From the NCBI GenBank assembly GCA_013396755.1, contig VWZF01000445.1, forward strand, positions 3,912,516 to 3,976,515: DNA of 64,000 bases. The letters run 5' to 3'. Under the pieces are notes generated by a model. It made no database searches and had not been told where the DNA came from. It worked only from the letters and a program-made list of their open reading frames with translations. This document shows positions 51,101 through 64,000 of the stretch, piece after piece. This DNA is from Sclerurus mexicanus. Lineage: Eukaryota; Chordata; Aves; Passeriformes; Furnariidae. Every line of letters begins with the position of its first letter. The stretch's first letter is position 1. Made by a program: the position numbers and the translations under genes.

Positions 51101-54100
51101 TGGTGATCGAACATGTCTGAAAATTTGAAAACTAGCTGGTGATTTGCCATGCTGCAGTACTGTTTTAAAAGCCCATGTGCATAAAGTCCTAATGTGCATT
51201 AACTTCTTGGGAGAATGGGGGAAAATATGCTACAGCAATATTCTGTTAACAACATATCTGCTTACAGACATTTAGTCTGGATGTACTATACTGAAAATTT
51301 TAGTACATTCAAGAATATAAAATTGATCTTAAACTTTTTACCACCACTATGATCTCTAGAAATCCTGGATAACTAAATTCAGACTCAATATATTTGATAA
51401 CCTTCAAAAAGACAGTATAATTATGGCAGTTTCTGAAAAGTTGTTAACAGAGGCCTTTAATATCATGATATAATGTAAAACTAGACTTTTCTTTAAAAGC
51501 AAAAATATATAAGGTAAAATACATCCATATCTAGTAATAAAAATAAATTTTATACCTTTTATTTAAAATGTGACATAGCTTTCCCCCACAAAAAGTCATA
51601 TATCTAACAGCCACAAAACCACAAAACTAAGTTTCCTGACCTTCAGAACAGCCCATTTATTTTGCCTTTCTTTTGATTCAGTAGTTTTCTTTTGATTTCC
51701 ATAGTTCTGTGTTTACTCACCATTTCATCAACTTTACTGATTATGTTTGCTAGTTATTTCAAGAGGCCACCACATTTTCATTCCAATATCCTTTTCCTCA
51801 TCACCATGGGAACCACTGTCTTTTTATCCTTCAAGAATATTATGTTTTAGAAAAGCTCTCATCCTTGTAATGGAAATTTGCAGGTGAGAACAGCTTCATT
51901 CTGTATTCTTAACTTACAGACACTTTTGCTACTTGCAGTGATTTATCATCTCTGTTGGTTATGTCTACGCTGTAGCCAAAGGTATCATTGCACCTCCTAG
52001 AAAGGCAGGCACAGGGCCCAATTGAATATTCATTGTGGGTTTAGCACTGGACAAGGGTGAGTTTGCAGCAGCAGCAAAGGGCTCTGCTGGTGTTATAAAA
52101 GCTGCTCAAAAAGTCTCAGCCACTGAAGCAGCTGTTATTACCATTCAAATGTGCAAATTTTAGAACTACTTTGGGTATGCCTATGTAATCTGCAGCTACT
52201 GTAGATTCTCTCTGCAGACATTATTTTGGGAGCCATCTCTGTATTTTTCTCATTTAGGAGCTTACATTGATAAATACTTAGGGTAGTTAGGGGAAAAAAA
52301 ATGGGAGAAGAGTTGGAGCATTAAAAGATCTCATTACAGAATTAACTTTAGAAAGAAAAGAAATAGTGAAAGGAAGATGAATATAATTTTCAAGGCTTAA
52401 AAGAAATTTTAAAATGCCCTGAAGGATAAATAGAAGCAAGACAAGTGTATTCCCAGAACAAATGGTTCTGTGTTGGATTTCCCTCTCCTTCATACTCTGG
52501 TTGTAGGACCCCAGGGCTGACAATATCTCAGAGACCGTCACAATGAGGAAACTACAGTAAATTTGGAAAAGATAGCTTAATATTGATCAGCTTCCTTTAG
52601 AGACACCTAAACTTTCAAGTCCATGAACTACAACTTTCAGATAATATATTGATATCATCTCATGGTAAAGTACACTTCACTTCCTCATGGATGTGTTAAA
52701 TGTTTGGAATTTTTAGGAAAACGCCATAGTTTCTCTGACATGAGAGAAGGGGGTGAAGAAGATAACTTTTTCCTTATCAGCCCAATTTGTCACTCTAGTT
52801 TCTGGTGACACTCAGTTTCCATCTGAACCCAGCAGTGTAAGTAGCTCTCACTTCCCGTGCCACGGAAGAAGAAATTGATGGCTTGGGCTCCATATCTACA
52901 GTGGCTGAAACATTCCTCAAGACACCTGTTTTCTAAGTGCAGGCACACAGTGAAATATAACTTGGCTTCTAACTGGACCCAAAGCACTACAACAGTTTAA
53001 ACTATTAACAGTTTATCACATGGCAGTCAGCTCCAGCCTGCCCATAGCAGTAATCATATTTCCCATGTGTTTCTGCAAATCTCCTCGTGTCCAAGGCTTT
53101 CAGTCACTAATATCTGTGGAGCTAAGCCTTAGCATGAGGACTGTGCTTCACCTCCCTTCTTTAGTTTCCATGCTGTTGTCATGCCCTTACCATCATCACC
53201 CCTCAGGCACACAGACTTGGGTCTGTATCCCGAAAAACAGAGAACCAGTTTAGACATATAGGTGGGATATTTTTCAAATTGTTTTTAAAGAGATCAGCAC
53301 TTTGGTGCACTAATGTCTGTGTCTAAATAAAATCTTCAGACTCCATTTCATGTATCAGAGCCCATGCCTTTCCTGCAGAAGGCAGAGGATTTCTGTAAGC
53401 AAGCAGTCCAGTTTTACATTAATGGCATAACTCAAAATTATATAACTCATATACCAATTCCCTTGTTGTTTCCTGGACCCTGCACATTCCCAGAGCAGTT
53501 TGAATCTTAGATTCATCAGATTTAATTCAAAAACTTCTGAAAAAGTACATTACAAGAAGCTATTAAGCAACATAAGTTGTCACATTATGAAAGACAAAAT
53601 GCTGTCAGGGATTAGGAAAAGATAAGGACAGAAAAAAAAAGTAGGAAAAAAAATGTCAGTTTCCAGCAGGGCAGAATGGTAACAGTAGAATGTGATCACA
53701 GATGTGCAGCAATGCTCTTGAGTTAGAAAAGGGACTGGAAACCAAGGCAGCACTAGTTCCAGGAGAAGCACCCCCTCAACAGGAGGGAAACTCCTCAGCA
53801 GGCTTGGCTAGACCTTGTACAGAGCATGGAGGCAGCCACAGTTCAACATCAACACCTGCAAGACAATGAGTGGACATACTCCAGTACATTTGGTGGGGTG
53901 TAAGTTAACTAATCCATAGCTAAATGTAAAGGGCTATTTCACATCCAAAATGAAACTGAGTCCAGTGTGGCTGTGGCAGTCAAAATGCAGGCATGCATGT
54001 GGAAATCTGAAAGAAATCTAAACAGCAGTATAGAAATAATCCTGAAACTACAAAGTCTTCACATGAAATTGTAAAACCACACATTAATTCCTGTCTGGTC

Positions 54101-54808
54101 ATGCAAACTAAATATAATATAGAAATTTAGGCTGTTCAGTAGCTAGCAATAAGAATTACTATAAATATAAAAAAGACACAAAGAGTGTAATTTAAGAAGA
54201 CTAACACTCGGTTTTGGGGTGATTTTTGGGGATTTTTTTTTTGTTTTTATTTGTGGAAGTTAACTGAACAAGATAAAAATGTATGTAGCTGATGAATAAA
54301 ATAAATAATTTTAGAACTCTTTTCGATTACATCTTACATAAGTGCAAAGTGTCAGATTCTAAACTGATGAAAGGAAATGTTTATTTTAGACAATTTACAT
54401 CTAATTGTAAAATTCATGCTTCAAGCTCAGTGGTGCAGACTTCAGTGGAATAAGAACTGTTTATAGTTTTTTCATCACTGATTACCTTGCTGGAAAACAA
54501 CTTTTCAGACATGTTGAAAATTTTACCATTTGTTGTGATCTTCCTTTTAAAGCAGAAAGATTTTATGTTGGTTTCCTAAAAGAAAGCAAATTAAAAATAA
54601 TGCTTCCACACTGTTTAGTTCAAACTAGTCCAACTTTTTATTATATTTATTTTCTTATTTATTTCCCCATAATTTTATTTTATTTATTTTCTTTCCATTT
54701 CAAAACGTGGAGAATTGAAAGGCTTTGAGTACAAAAATTTATGACAGAGAAAAAAGTAGGTGTTTTTGGCTAAGTGTCTTGATCCACACTTTAACACCAT
54801 GCATACTT
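48181..54808. other. Intergenic DNA, no gene seen
   Basis: AT-rich. A GC-richer patch lies at about 49340-49500, with overlapping open frames (49166-49540 and 49224-49451) that resemble no protein I know. Elsewhere the sequence is unremarkable. Confidence 0.55.
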
Positions 54809-54922
54809 CATAGAATCATAGAATATACTGAGTTGGAAGGGACACATCAGGATCCCTGAGTCCAGCCCCTGGCCCTGTGCAGGACATCCCAAGTATCACA
54901 CCATATGCCTGGGAGTGTTTTC
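54809..54922 (-). mobile_element. CR1 LINE 3' fragment
   Basis: The + strand reads 'catagaatcatagaatatac', 'tgagttggaagggacacatc', 'cctggccctgtgcaggacat' and 'atcacaccatatgcctggga'. This is the reverse complement of a CR1 3' end of the subtype with GGCCCTGCACAGGAC. Confidence 0.9.
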
Positions 54923-57372
54923 CTTCTCAGACCATTTTGCTTTTACTTTGAAAAGTCATACCAGAAAATATTTAACATACTTTCAGTGATTCAGGAGAAT
55001 TACAAAGTTAAATGATCTATCCTTACAGTAGAATTTATATAAAAATTCTTTATATTGTGAAAAGAAAAAAATGTCCTGTGAGTAGGTCACACAGGATTTT
55101 TGAGCTTGGTACAAAGTAGTTGTGCCAATTCATCAGGAAGAAAGCATAAGCTTATTGCAAGGTTTGGAGGTGCTCACAGAGCCGTAACTTATTATTCCCT
55201 CTCCAGTGGACTGTGTCACACATTACATGATGATTGTATCTAATGCTCCACACTGCACTTCCCTCCTCTCCCTCCTCTCCGACTGCATTGGACTCTTGGA
55301 CTAAAGTCTGAAAATGCAAATTAATATTCTTCATGACTGAAAGTTTTCAAGAGCACAATAGAACACCAAAAGCCATGACACTGAGCATACTAAAACAAAG
55401 ACAGGTCTGCAGCCTCACTGCATCAGTGAGAGCAGAGGGATTTTGGCAAGAGGACAGGACGGTGTGTGAGGGGTGATCTGGTGCTGTGAGGGTATGAACT
55501 AGCTCGGCTGGGCAAGATATGCTGGTCTAGAGTACTTTGGAAAGGATTAAGGGCTTTCAAGGCAGTAGCAGGAGGCAGGCTGGATGTAGGAGCAAAGGTT
55601 GACCTGGGGCAAAGGCAGCATTGCCACTCCCACCTAAGCATGTTGACAGTGATTTTCATTGCAGAAACACAGTAGGACACTCTTCCTCTTGTTCCTACTA
55701 TCAGACTCATATTTTGATCCTCTACCTCACACCTGAGAGCTTTGGTCCTTTTGATTGGAAATTTGGTTCCTCCAGCTGTGACTCTTCTTGTCAGGTTTGG
55801 TGACTGTTACATCAGTCACGCCTTCAAAAAATTATATTGCCAGCAGTCATCATGAATGTTTCTGCATCTTCAACATTTTTCATGTGTACAATCCTATTTT
55901 CATCAAACAGTTGTACGTAAACCTCACCCCTCTCATTCCTTCATCAAGTAATAGGTGAAACATAAAAAAAAAAAAAAAAGACTCAGAATTTAAGTGGTAT
56001 GATGTGGAACAGTAAGTATATAATATTGGAACTTGTACACATAACCTTCAGAATTACTAAAGATTACATGATAAAACTCTTCCTTTAGATTTCAACACTC
56101 ATCAGATGCAACATAGCTACATACCTCAAATTAAAGATAAAATCTGAACCCTTTTTTCTTTTTACAAAACATCCTTCTCAAAGATACTTCTTTTCCAATG
56201 TAAGATTTTAATTTCTTACATTCAATTTTCATCCATAGGCCAAAAAGACAGACAGTATTTAAGGAACCTGTTGTACCCTTTTTGGCCACTAAAATTTCTT
56301 TAAAATTGTACTTTTGTTCTAAATCCATCATGCAATCTCCAGTAGATTTTTGTTGGTATCTCATCAAAGAAAAGTCGCCAGAGACTATTCAGTTCACCAG
56401 TCTATTCCCTGGCTTGTGCAGACTTGTTCCCTATCCTACAACCTTTCCCAGTGTTTTGCTGATCACATCTGGCATGGGTTGAGAACTGAGGAGTAACAGG
56501 TCTTCACACTTATTTGTAATATCTACTCAATCATCAGGACAGGAGGATATCTTTTGTATTTATCATTCAAATTCCTGTGCTACTGAAAAATATCTGCTGG
56601 CACATACCAGGGTCTTATATTTGCTGATTCTATTAACAAAACTGGCAGTTTTATGGAGCATGAATTGAGCTGTAGTCTCTTTCATGAAACAAGGCACAAA
56701 TCACACGTCAGAGCAGCAATATATTTTTTCATAAATGTTTAATCCAGAAGAACAAATGAAAGGATAAAAGGAAGCTTTTATTTCGTAATATATGGTGATG
56801 CACACATGCACAGTTGGTGCTTATTCCAGTTAAAGTTTCCCTTAGGCAAGTAAAGGTCAGGAAAACCTCAAACATTACCAAAGAACTTTTTCCAGACCAA
56901 AACACTTAACTTCTTAGATTCAATTTTAAAAACTGATTTTCTGCACTGTAGAAAAGCTTTTCCTCTGTAAAATGCTCTCTTTCACAGTTATGGGGGGTGT
57001 CACTTGAACAGGAATTACTGTTCCCTGTAGATGATCCTGTTGACTGACTTGATTCCATGTTGTAAATGCTTTTAAATCCCATCTCTGAAAAGTTTTTTTC
57101 CCCTTCTATATCATTATTTAAATGAACTCTGACACTTCCAAGTACAAATCGATGAGACACTTGGCTGCATTATAGAAGAGATGGTGGAACAAAACGCTTA
57201 TCTAATATACTAAGTGCAGTAAGATGTTCTCGAATTGGCAAATTTACCATTGTCCTATGTTCTGCTTGATCAGGCAAATGCCTCTGTTCAGGTTATGTAT
57301 GGTTAAACTGTCTCACTGAAAGAGCTGATTTACTTGTGCCACTGCAACTGACAGGGAGGATGTGAGTAAGCA
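54923..57372. other. Intergenic DNA, no gene seen
   Basis: AT-rich, with an A-run at about 55962-55979. Short frames only. Confidence 0.55.
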
Positions 57373-57482
57373 TCTGTGTGTGAATGTATTGAGTGTATAT
57401 ATAGGTATGTACATATAAGTGTACATAGAGATGTGTGCAAATTTATATACATTTTATATATATATATACACATGCACATATA
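57373..57482. repeat. Imperfect TA/TG/CA alternating purine-pyrimidine tract
   Basis: About 110 bases dominated by TGTG, TATATA, GTACATA and ACACATGCACATATA. It includes a (TA)n core near 57456-57468. Confidence 0.8.
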
Positions 57483-59948
57483 ATTGCAGTAATAATTGGC
57501 ATTATGACCACTGAGGACATTTGCATACCCACACGGATTACACTGGAAATTCCTTGTCAGGGCAGCCTTGTTGGAACTTGAGCAGAAATAGTAGTTTATG
57601 TCAGAGAAGCAGCATAACCATGAGATAAGAATTCCTGCCCCGGTGAGCAGGGCTGTCTAGCCACACTGCAGTACTGGTTTGACACAACTGCTGCATTTCC
57701 ACTCCCCAAGCTGAATTCTTTTTGGAGCACACATGGTGCAAGTAGTCTGCACCACTGATGAGAGTAGACTCAAGACTTTGAAGCAGCCCCACAGCCGTGT
57801 TCTTTTCCTCCCCCTTCGTAGGGCTTTTTGTGTAATTCAGGTGCCAAATACAGCCCAGAGTGAAAGCAAACACAGGAGAGAAGAGAGACAGAACATTTGT
57901 CTGCGGGTTTATGTGAAATAATTGGCTGTAGAGAGAGAAGGAAGGCAGTGAGAAGGCTGCTCTACCCACTTTTTCCTTCCAGCAGGGGAGGAGCAATGGC
58001 AAATGTTTTGTAGTAAGAAATCTTTCCTGATGCAGAACAAAGGCACATCTCTGTGAATTCAAACAAGCCTTTAGACTGATAATGTGCTGAGAGTAACTAA
58101 TTATGTTGCAAAAAGCAAAGAGGAAAAGCAATGTTTATTTCAATTTCCAAAGTAGTTTCTATCTCCTCAAGCACTGTGAGGAGTATCTGATTCTGCCAGA
58201 ATTATTTTTCAGTATGATTTGTCTTGAACTGAATCTGCCTGTGATCGCAGACAGCACTGCAAACACACCACATGCTGCACACAGCTTCATTTTATGCACA
58301 GCTCTTTTTTAATCACTTAATTAAATAGAATCATTTGCAATTGTTTTGGGAAGCTAAAAATTATTGCACCTGAGCAAAAGAGTACTGAATGCAAATATAA
58401 TTGTTATTATCAGCCTTCATTTGTCACTGATTACATCAGCTTCTGTGTGTTCATAGAAACAAGATGTCCCCACATGGACTTCCCCTGGGAGAAGTGCATC
58501 GCGTCCATTGGCCTTGTCCTCCTTTCCTGTTTCCCAGTTGACTTCTATGGCTTCAGTTGAGGGGGAGCAGATTCCCTGGTTACTAAATCTTTCTCCAGAA
58601 AATAAGGGTATTGGGTCCAAGAGTGTCTGTCACAGGGAGGGAAAGAGTGAACTTGTAAGGATGGCCATTTGATTATGCCAGCAATGACAAACAGGGACTG
58701 ATGGGAGGAGATTTCAATAGTTTCTTCACCCCTAATCCATCTCAAAAAAATGTATTTGTGGTTCTAGGACAACATAAAAACCTTATCAGCACTTCATTAG
58801 GGAGAAAAAAACAATGGAAGGTGAAAGGCTCTCACAGTTGCAGTTCTCATGACCCTGAAGAGACCTGTACAACAAGAGAACTGTGTTCCAATCCCTAGAT
58901 TAAAACTGCTATAGATAGATGAGAGACAAGTAGGAAAGGAAATAGGGATTTGCACACTTGGAGATGCAGAAACTGAAACAAATAATGACATGTAGAATAT
59001 AAAACTGAAACATTATCACAGCTCAAGGGGCAAAATGGGGCCTGACAACAGGACTTCTGTTGCACTTAGGGCTTTCAGACATAGGAGTTGCATGAAGAAG
59101 ACATTGCTAAGATGCAACTTATTATGGCATCTTTATGGCTTTTGTGTATTGGCAACAAGTGGTTGATTCTTCAGTCCTTATTTGCTGTTTGTTTGGGGTT
59201 TTTTTCCTGAACAAAATCACTAGTGAGGTCAGAAATCAGAAAAGGATACTCAAAAATTATTCTAAGCAATTATTACTAATTGTTTAATTTTGTAATGTGT
59301 GTCTACTCCTGTCCTTAGTGATATTGCAGCTGCCTTAAAATCTGTTCTTTGTCAGAAGATCCTTTTCTTTGTTTTTGATTACTGCAGAGCTTTTCACTAG
59401 GAAGAACATCCTTTCAAATATCTTCCAAGAGTAATTTCTTTACTGTCTCAGATAAATATCATATAGTGGCAGGAAATGTCCTGCTTGTCTTAGTTTCTAA
59501 CTGTAATTACATACATTTAATTTTCAGAACAGTAATTAACACTGATGATCTTTGTAACAATCTCTTAATATGATTATCCTCTAAGTCCCAGCTGTGTAGC
59601 TTTAGAAGCAATTAGAAAATATTAAATAAATCTTCAATCAGAAAACGATGATGTATCACAAACAAGCTAGCTGTTATCAAAGTGTTGGAAAATATTCCTA
59701 GTTTGGTGTTTGAACTCCTGGCATCCTCCTCCACCCAAACACCCACCAGTAGCTGGTAACAGTGGTCAGAGAGGAAATGTACACCTTGATATTCTGGATT
59801 AATTCTGTCATTCAGATTAGGCTGTTGAACCTTGGTGTCCTCCATCCATGCCTGTTTAATCTAGATAAATTGAAAAGCAGCCTTTAGTTGTTGAGTTTAT
59901 ATGATAAAGTGCCACAAGTTTCCAGTGCCTTTAGGGGGAAGACACAAT
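57483..59948. other. Intergenic DNA, no gene seen
   Basis: The longest open frame, 176 codons on the minus strand (57601-58131), begins at TTG and has no internal ATG until near its end, so it is not a credible gene. Nothing else is recognised. Confidence 0.6.
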
Positions 59949-60044
59949 CACCGAATCACAGAATGGCTGATGTTGAAAGGGACCTTTGGAGGTCATCTGG
60001 TCCAACCCCTCTGCTCAGGATCATGTCTAGATGGCTTTTGAATG
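59949..60044 (-). mobile_element. CR1 LINE 3' fragment with an internal deletion
   Basis: The + strand reads 'gaatcacagaatggctgatg', 'ttgaaagggacctttggagg' and 'tcatctggtccaacccctct', then jumps from 'gctcagga' to 'tcatgtctagatggcttttg'. In the usual CR1 3' end some 40 bases (GCAGGGCCACC..GCAGGTTGCC) lie between these parts, so this copy seems to have lost them. Confidence 0.88.
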
Positions 60045-63000
60045 GATTACAAAAGAAAAACTTGCATAACTATAATATTATTGATTTTTAGTCCATGAAA
60101 AAATACTCATTTTTAATCTGGTTGGACCTGTTATAGAACCTTTCATGTATTGCAAAAAACTTTTTCCAATTTTTTTGCATATTAGAAGGTCAATCTGAAG
60201 AAAAATGCTATTCAAACTGTTCTTTGTGATTAAGGCCAAATTTTCATTTTTACAACTAAGAAAGTAAACAGGTTTGGGACAAAAGAAAAAGTCATCATTT
60301 TATACTGAGTTTACCATTCAAAGCTAGCTGCAAATATTGAGTACTTATGAGTGAGAAAATATCAAATCTGAGCAGAAAGACAGTCCATGATATTAGCATC
60401 CTGTTTTATGAATGGCAAAATGAGCACTTGGCATGGCCCAGGAAAAAATGGAGCTTCAATGGAGCAAAGGAACTGAAGGTGGTGGGCTGAAATATGGAAC
60501 TGTCATTGGCATTTGCGATGTTATTGTTGAAAATATTGCAGATATTCTTAACACATACAGCCCATGTCTCATGTCAGTTAGATTCTAATAGGATTGACCA
60601 AAATTTAGGATGCTAAGACACATGATTTTTTTTTAATTTATTTTTTTCTTCCTGGTTAATTTAGTTTTAAACTTCCAGAGATATTGAAGAACAAAAGGCA
60701 CTTTTATAAGATAGTATTACAGTGAGTATGACTGACAAACAGCTGTAAAGTCATCAAAGACTATAAGCTTTACAAGTCATTTGGAAAAATTTTGAGAATT
60801 CTACTTTACTGCAGCTTTTTCATGCTAAGGGAAGCCTGTTGTTGAGCAGTGATGAGGCAAGTGTTCATTTATTTAGAAAGTGTAAAAAAAAGTGGAGAGC
60901 AGAAGATTTTACCCTCTACAGAAAGGGAAAAGGAAGAAGTGAAACAAATATGACATTGAAACAGAAGATGTGAGTGACTGGAGCTGGAAAGTAATCTCAA
61001 TTGTCCTTGTTCCTCCACTGGACCATACCTCTGCTGTTGACCTGGAGATGACTGGTGGCATGGCAGACAGTATTCTTTGCTGAAATTGCTCTCATTAAGC
61101 ACACACAGTCTGTACAAAGCTGAAATAAAGCTTTTAATTAAACTAGAGAGACCAGCTACAGGGCAGGCTGTTTCTCTTTCTGTTTCACTTAGAAAAGATG
61201 TCAGAAATGCAAGGTGAGAGAGAGCACAGAACTGAAAAAGTTATAAAGTACGCCAGTTCCACTAAAAGCTTTGAACTATTTACAGTCTCTTTCCCCCTTA
61301 ATCCACCTGTGGGAAGATTAAGAGAACACCTTCTGGCCTGATTGTCCAAGGTGCTAAATACCTGCCACTGTCAATGACTTTTTTCTCCTGCCTGGCTTCT
61401 TGTAGTAAAGCATCTCAGACTTCTTAGAGGAGCAACCCCTTCTCAGCTAATCTGTGGGAAGCTGGAGATCAGCTTCACCGAGAGCAGAAAAGTGAGAACT
61501 CTCTACAGTTATTCAGCGTGGGTGTAAATGCTCATTCCTCTTCCCTGTGCGATATACACTAGAGGCAGCACTCCAAGGCAGCTCTAATTACCCCTGACAT
61601 ATCTTTATATAATAAATATTTGTAGCTAGTAATGACAGCAACTTCTCCTCTTCTTGGTATAAGTAGGCGTTAGGCAAATATAAGAGTACCGCTTTTTTAA
61701 CATTTTGCAGCTCTTTGCATTTTTTTCATGGTACACAAAAACTTTAAAATTCTCCATTTGAAGGCATTGTGCTAGACTGGGAAAACACCAGGGCTGAAAT
61801 CAGGACTATGCCTATCACTAAGTTTTTGGTGCTTGGAGAATATAAAGTAAAACTGTTTGTTTCCATTTCAAATAACCTGAAAGGAACCAGATAGTCACAC
61901 TTCAAGTTATAAATAAAATTATTTATTTTGTATTTGTTTGCTTTTCACTGAGGAAAAATGACTGGTTTATTAGCTGTTTGTTCATTCATAACATGCATCA
62001 ATTTTTAGGAAATTGATATGTATTTAATCTACAATAAAATTTGGTACGTGCAGAACGCAAGCAGTTGATTCTGTGAAGGTTACAAGGTGCAAATTAACTT
62101 TAGTATATTTTTATTCTAGTAATCATGGGGCCACTCAAAAGCCAAATGCTGATACTTTTGCTCAGAGAGGTGATCTGTCCTGCATAGTATTCCATCATTT
62201 TAGGCAGAGGAGGGGCAGTTTTCTGTCGTGCATTAGCATATATATTAGGTCCAATCTAGGTACAATTTTTACATTAGCTTGCATTGACTGCAACATGGAA
62301 GGGGTTAGTAATATAGTGCTACAATAGCAGAGTAAATGCAGTTATACCAGTGTACCAGTGTTTCCTACTGACACAACTTGCCCACTTTATCATACAAACT
62401 TTCCCAGTATAAGCAATTTGTGTTGCTAAAAGAGGTGAAGATGTGGAGATTCATTGTAGTCAAGCTTTAGTATATGAACTGATGAACAACCTACCAAAAA
62501 ACCAAGCTAGAAAATGAATTTACAGAGTCTGGTCATTTGCACAATTTTTCATTGGCAAATGCAAATTCATGCTAAGTTTCTTGTCTTTGAGCAAAAACAA
62601 CATTTGCTACCCCGCAGGACATTGTGTGAGATGAGTCTGCTCAGGGCAGTTACTACAGATTAATTGCTTGTCTGTAAATTCACACACCATAGCGGGTTTT
62701 TCACATTCATTACAGTTTCTTTCTTATATTAATTTAAATAAATTTAAAAGGGAGAAGCAAATCATTACCTAGCTTATATATGTGGACCTACCTGTATCTG
62801 AATTGCTTCTTAGCATATCGAGCCCATACTCATCATTCATGGTACGCTGGAAAAATTATTATTGAGGTCTGTGACCCAGAGTCTGTCCCAAAATAAAATG
62901 TTTTTTTAAAAACAGGGTTAGTGGATATTAAATTGCCCCTGAAAAATAAACAAATTGAGTTGGCATGCAGACCCAAAAAGGAGAGTCTGATCTTTAATTT

Positions 63001-63587
63001 TGCAGCTAATTTTGCTCATTAAAAATCTGAACAAGATACATTTTATTTGCTAAGGAAGTCGGTACTTAATATTATCAAACTTTCACCAATTTCCACTATA
63101 TGTTTTCCTATATGAAAGAATTTGTTACCCTACAACAGTCATAACTATGGAGTAATTAGCATCTTTTTTTTTTTCTATTCCTGTGTTGAGCTGGATGGAT
63201 CTGAGATAATAGATATGAGAGTGATCACAGCGCTGTATTTCAGTCTTGAGGGATCTCCTGACAGCAGAAGCTGCCAGGATGGCAGCACTGCCAAGCTGCC
63301 ACGGACTGCCACCAAGCCCAGGGCATAAACAGGGTCTGGACAATTCATCCCCTGGAGTCGGTGCTGCTCCCAGAGATTTCCTTCAAGCCAGGTGCTTTCC
63401 AGAGCTGCAAGGGTGGGCTCTGGTGTAACAAAGTGTAACTGCCCCTTCTCTTTTTGCTGTTCTTTAACTTCCCCGAGGAACAGCAGAGAAAGACTCCTTC
63501 CTGGAAACCAACAAAACCAATAATGTAAATGTCATAGCTTGGAAACCAGATCATTTACTAACTCAGAGTCTGATATATGATAGTAGC

Positions 63588-63659
63588 AAAAAAACCAAAC
63601 CAAACTGAAAAACAACTACAAAAAAACCAAAACAACAACAACAACAACAAAAAACCCCT
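63588..63659. repeat. A/C-rich low-complexity tract with (CAA)n
   Basis: AAACCAAACC-type units followed by five or six CAA units and AAAAAACCCC. Confidence 0.85.
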
Positions 63660-63916
63660 CACCTAAAAAGCTTACTAGACTTACATTTCCCTACTTTCTC
63701 ATTGTTCATCCTGTTCTTGAGCGAGAGAAGAGAATTTCGAAAATGTTGGTTTCAGGTCACAAAGGGTATCATTACAGAGTATAATAAAATGTCACCTACC
63801 TTTATGCAAGTAGACATAAATCAGAAGTGCTCCTTTGATTTAACCTGGGTCTGATTACATTTTTGTATTAGATATATATTCTAATTCTTTTTCTCTACAA
63901 CTGTACTAGTCTATAG

Positions 63917-63941
63917 AAAAAAACAAACAAACAAACAAACA
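63917..63941. repeat. (CAAA)n microsatellite
   Basis: Five ACAA units in a row after an A-run. Confidence 0.9.
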
Positions 63942-64000
63942 GAAAAACAAAGCCTTCAGTTACAGAATTTTTAAGGTTTCAGCAGAAAATTGATGCCTTA

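Larger units (their letters stand above)
60045..64000. other. Intergenic DNA, no gene seen
   Basis: AT-rich. A GC-richer patch lies at about 63255-63430, with overlapping short frames on both strands and no protein signal. A/C-rich tracts lie at 63588-63659 and 63917-63941. Confidence 0.55.

Noticed and set aside
57601..58131. Minus-strand open frame of 176 codons, among the longest outside IL1RAPL1
   Set aside because: It starts at TTG rather than ATG, has no ATG until close to its end, shows no domain or protein-like composition, and has no splice or poly(A) context.
1..64000. CRISPR arrays, bacterial operons, tRNA or rRNA genes
   Set aside because: The spliced gene and the retroelements show vertebrate DNA; no regularly spaced repeats or RNA-gene structures were recognised.

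Overview
The window looks like a piece of a bird genome. It holds the last two coding exons of a vertebrate gene with canonical GT/AG introns, CR1-type LINE 3' ends, and bird-type solo retroviral LTRs in otherwise AT-rich, gene-poor DNA. I cannot name the species; the LTR types would fit a songbird or another neoavian, but that is inference.

The only gene I can support is at the left edge. It is the 3' end of IL1RAPL1 (interleukin-1 receptor accessory protein-like 1), on the + strand. Exon 4018-4188 carries the first half of the cytoplasmic TIR domain. The terminal exon, from 5469, carries the rest of the TIR domain and the long neuronal C-terminal tail, with a stop at 6185-6187. A 3' UTR follows and probably ends between about 7.18 and 7.4 kb. 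Bases 1-4017 are the 3' part of a large intron. The exons for the signal peptide, Ig domains and membrane span lie upstream of the window.

From about 7.4 kb to 64 kb I see no coding gene, tRNA, rRNA or CRISPR array. In other amniotes, as I recall, the region after IL1RAPL1 is a long desert before NR0B1, GK and DMD, and this stretch fits it. Recognisable contents are: four CR1 fragments (5.2, 46.5-48.2, 54.8 and 59.9 kb); two solo LTRs of one family on the minus strand (20.6-21.6 and 26.0-26.9 kb); one LTR of another family (30.4-31.0 kb); microsatellites; an assembly gap of 50 N at 17303-17352 inside a TG repeat; and fragments of what looks like an old amniote interspersed repeat (15.6-17.8 kb, perhaps 42.4 and 44.3 kb).

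The least explained structure is at about 38.87-41.4 kb. This block is strongly C-over-G with CTAACC/CCTAA-like motifs on its left, then switches near 40.28 kb to G-over-C with GTTAGG/TTAGG-like motifs on its right. It could be an inverted, decayed telomere-like or satellite block. I found no convincing new gene system in the window.
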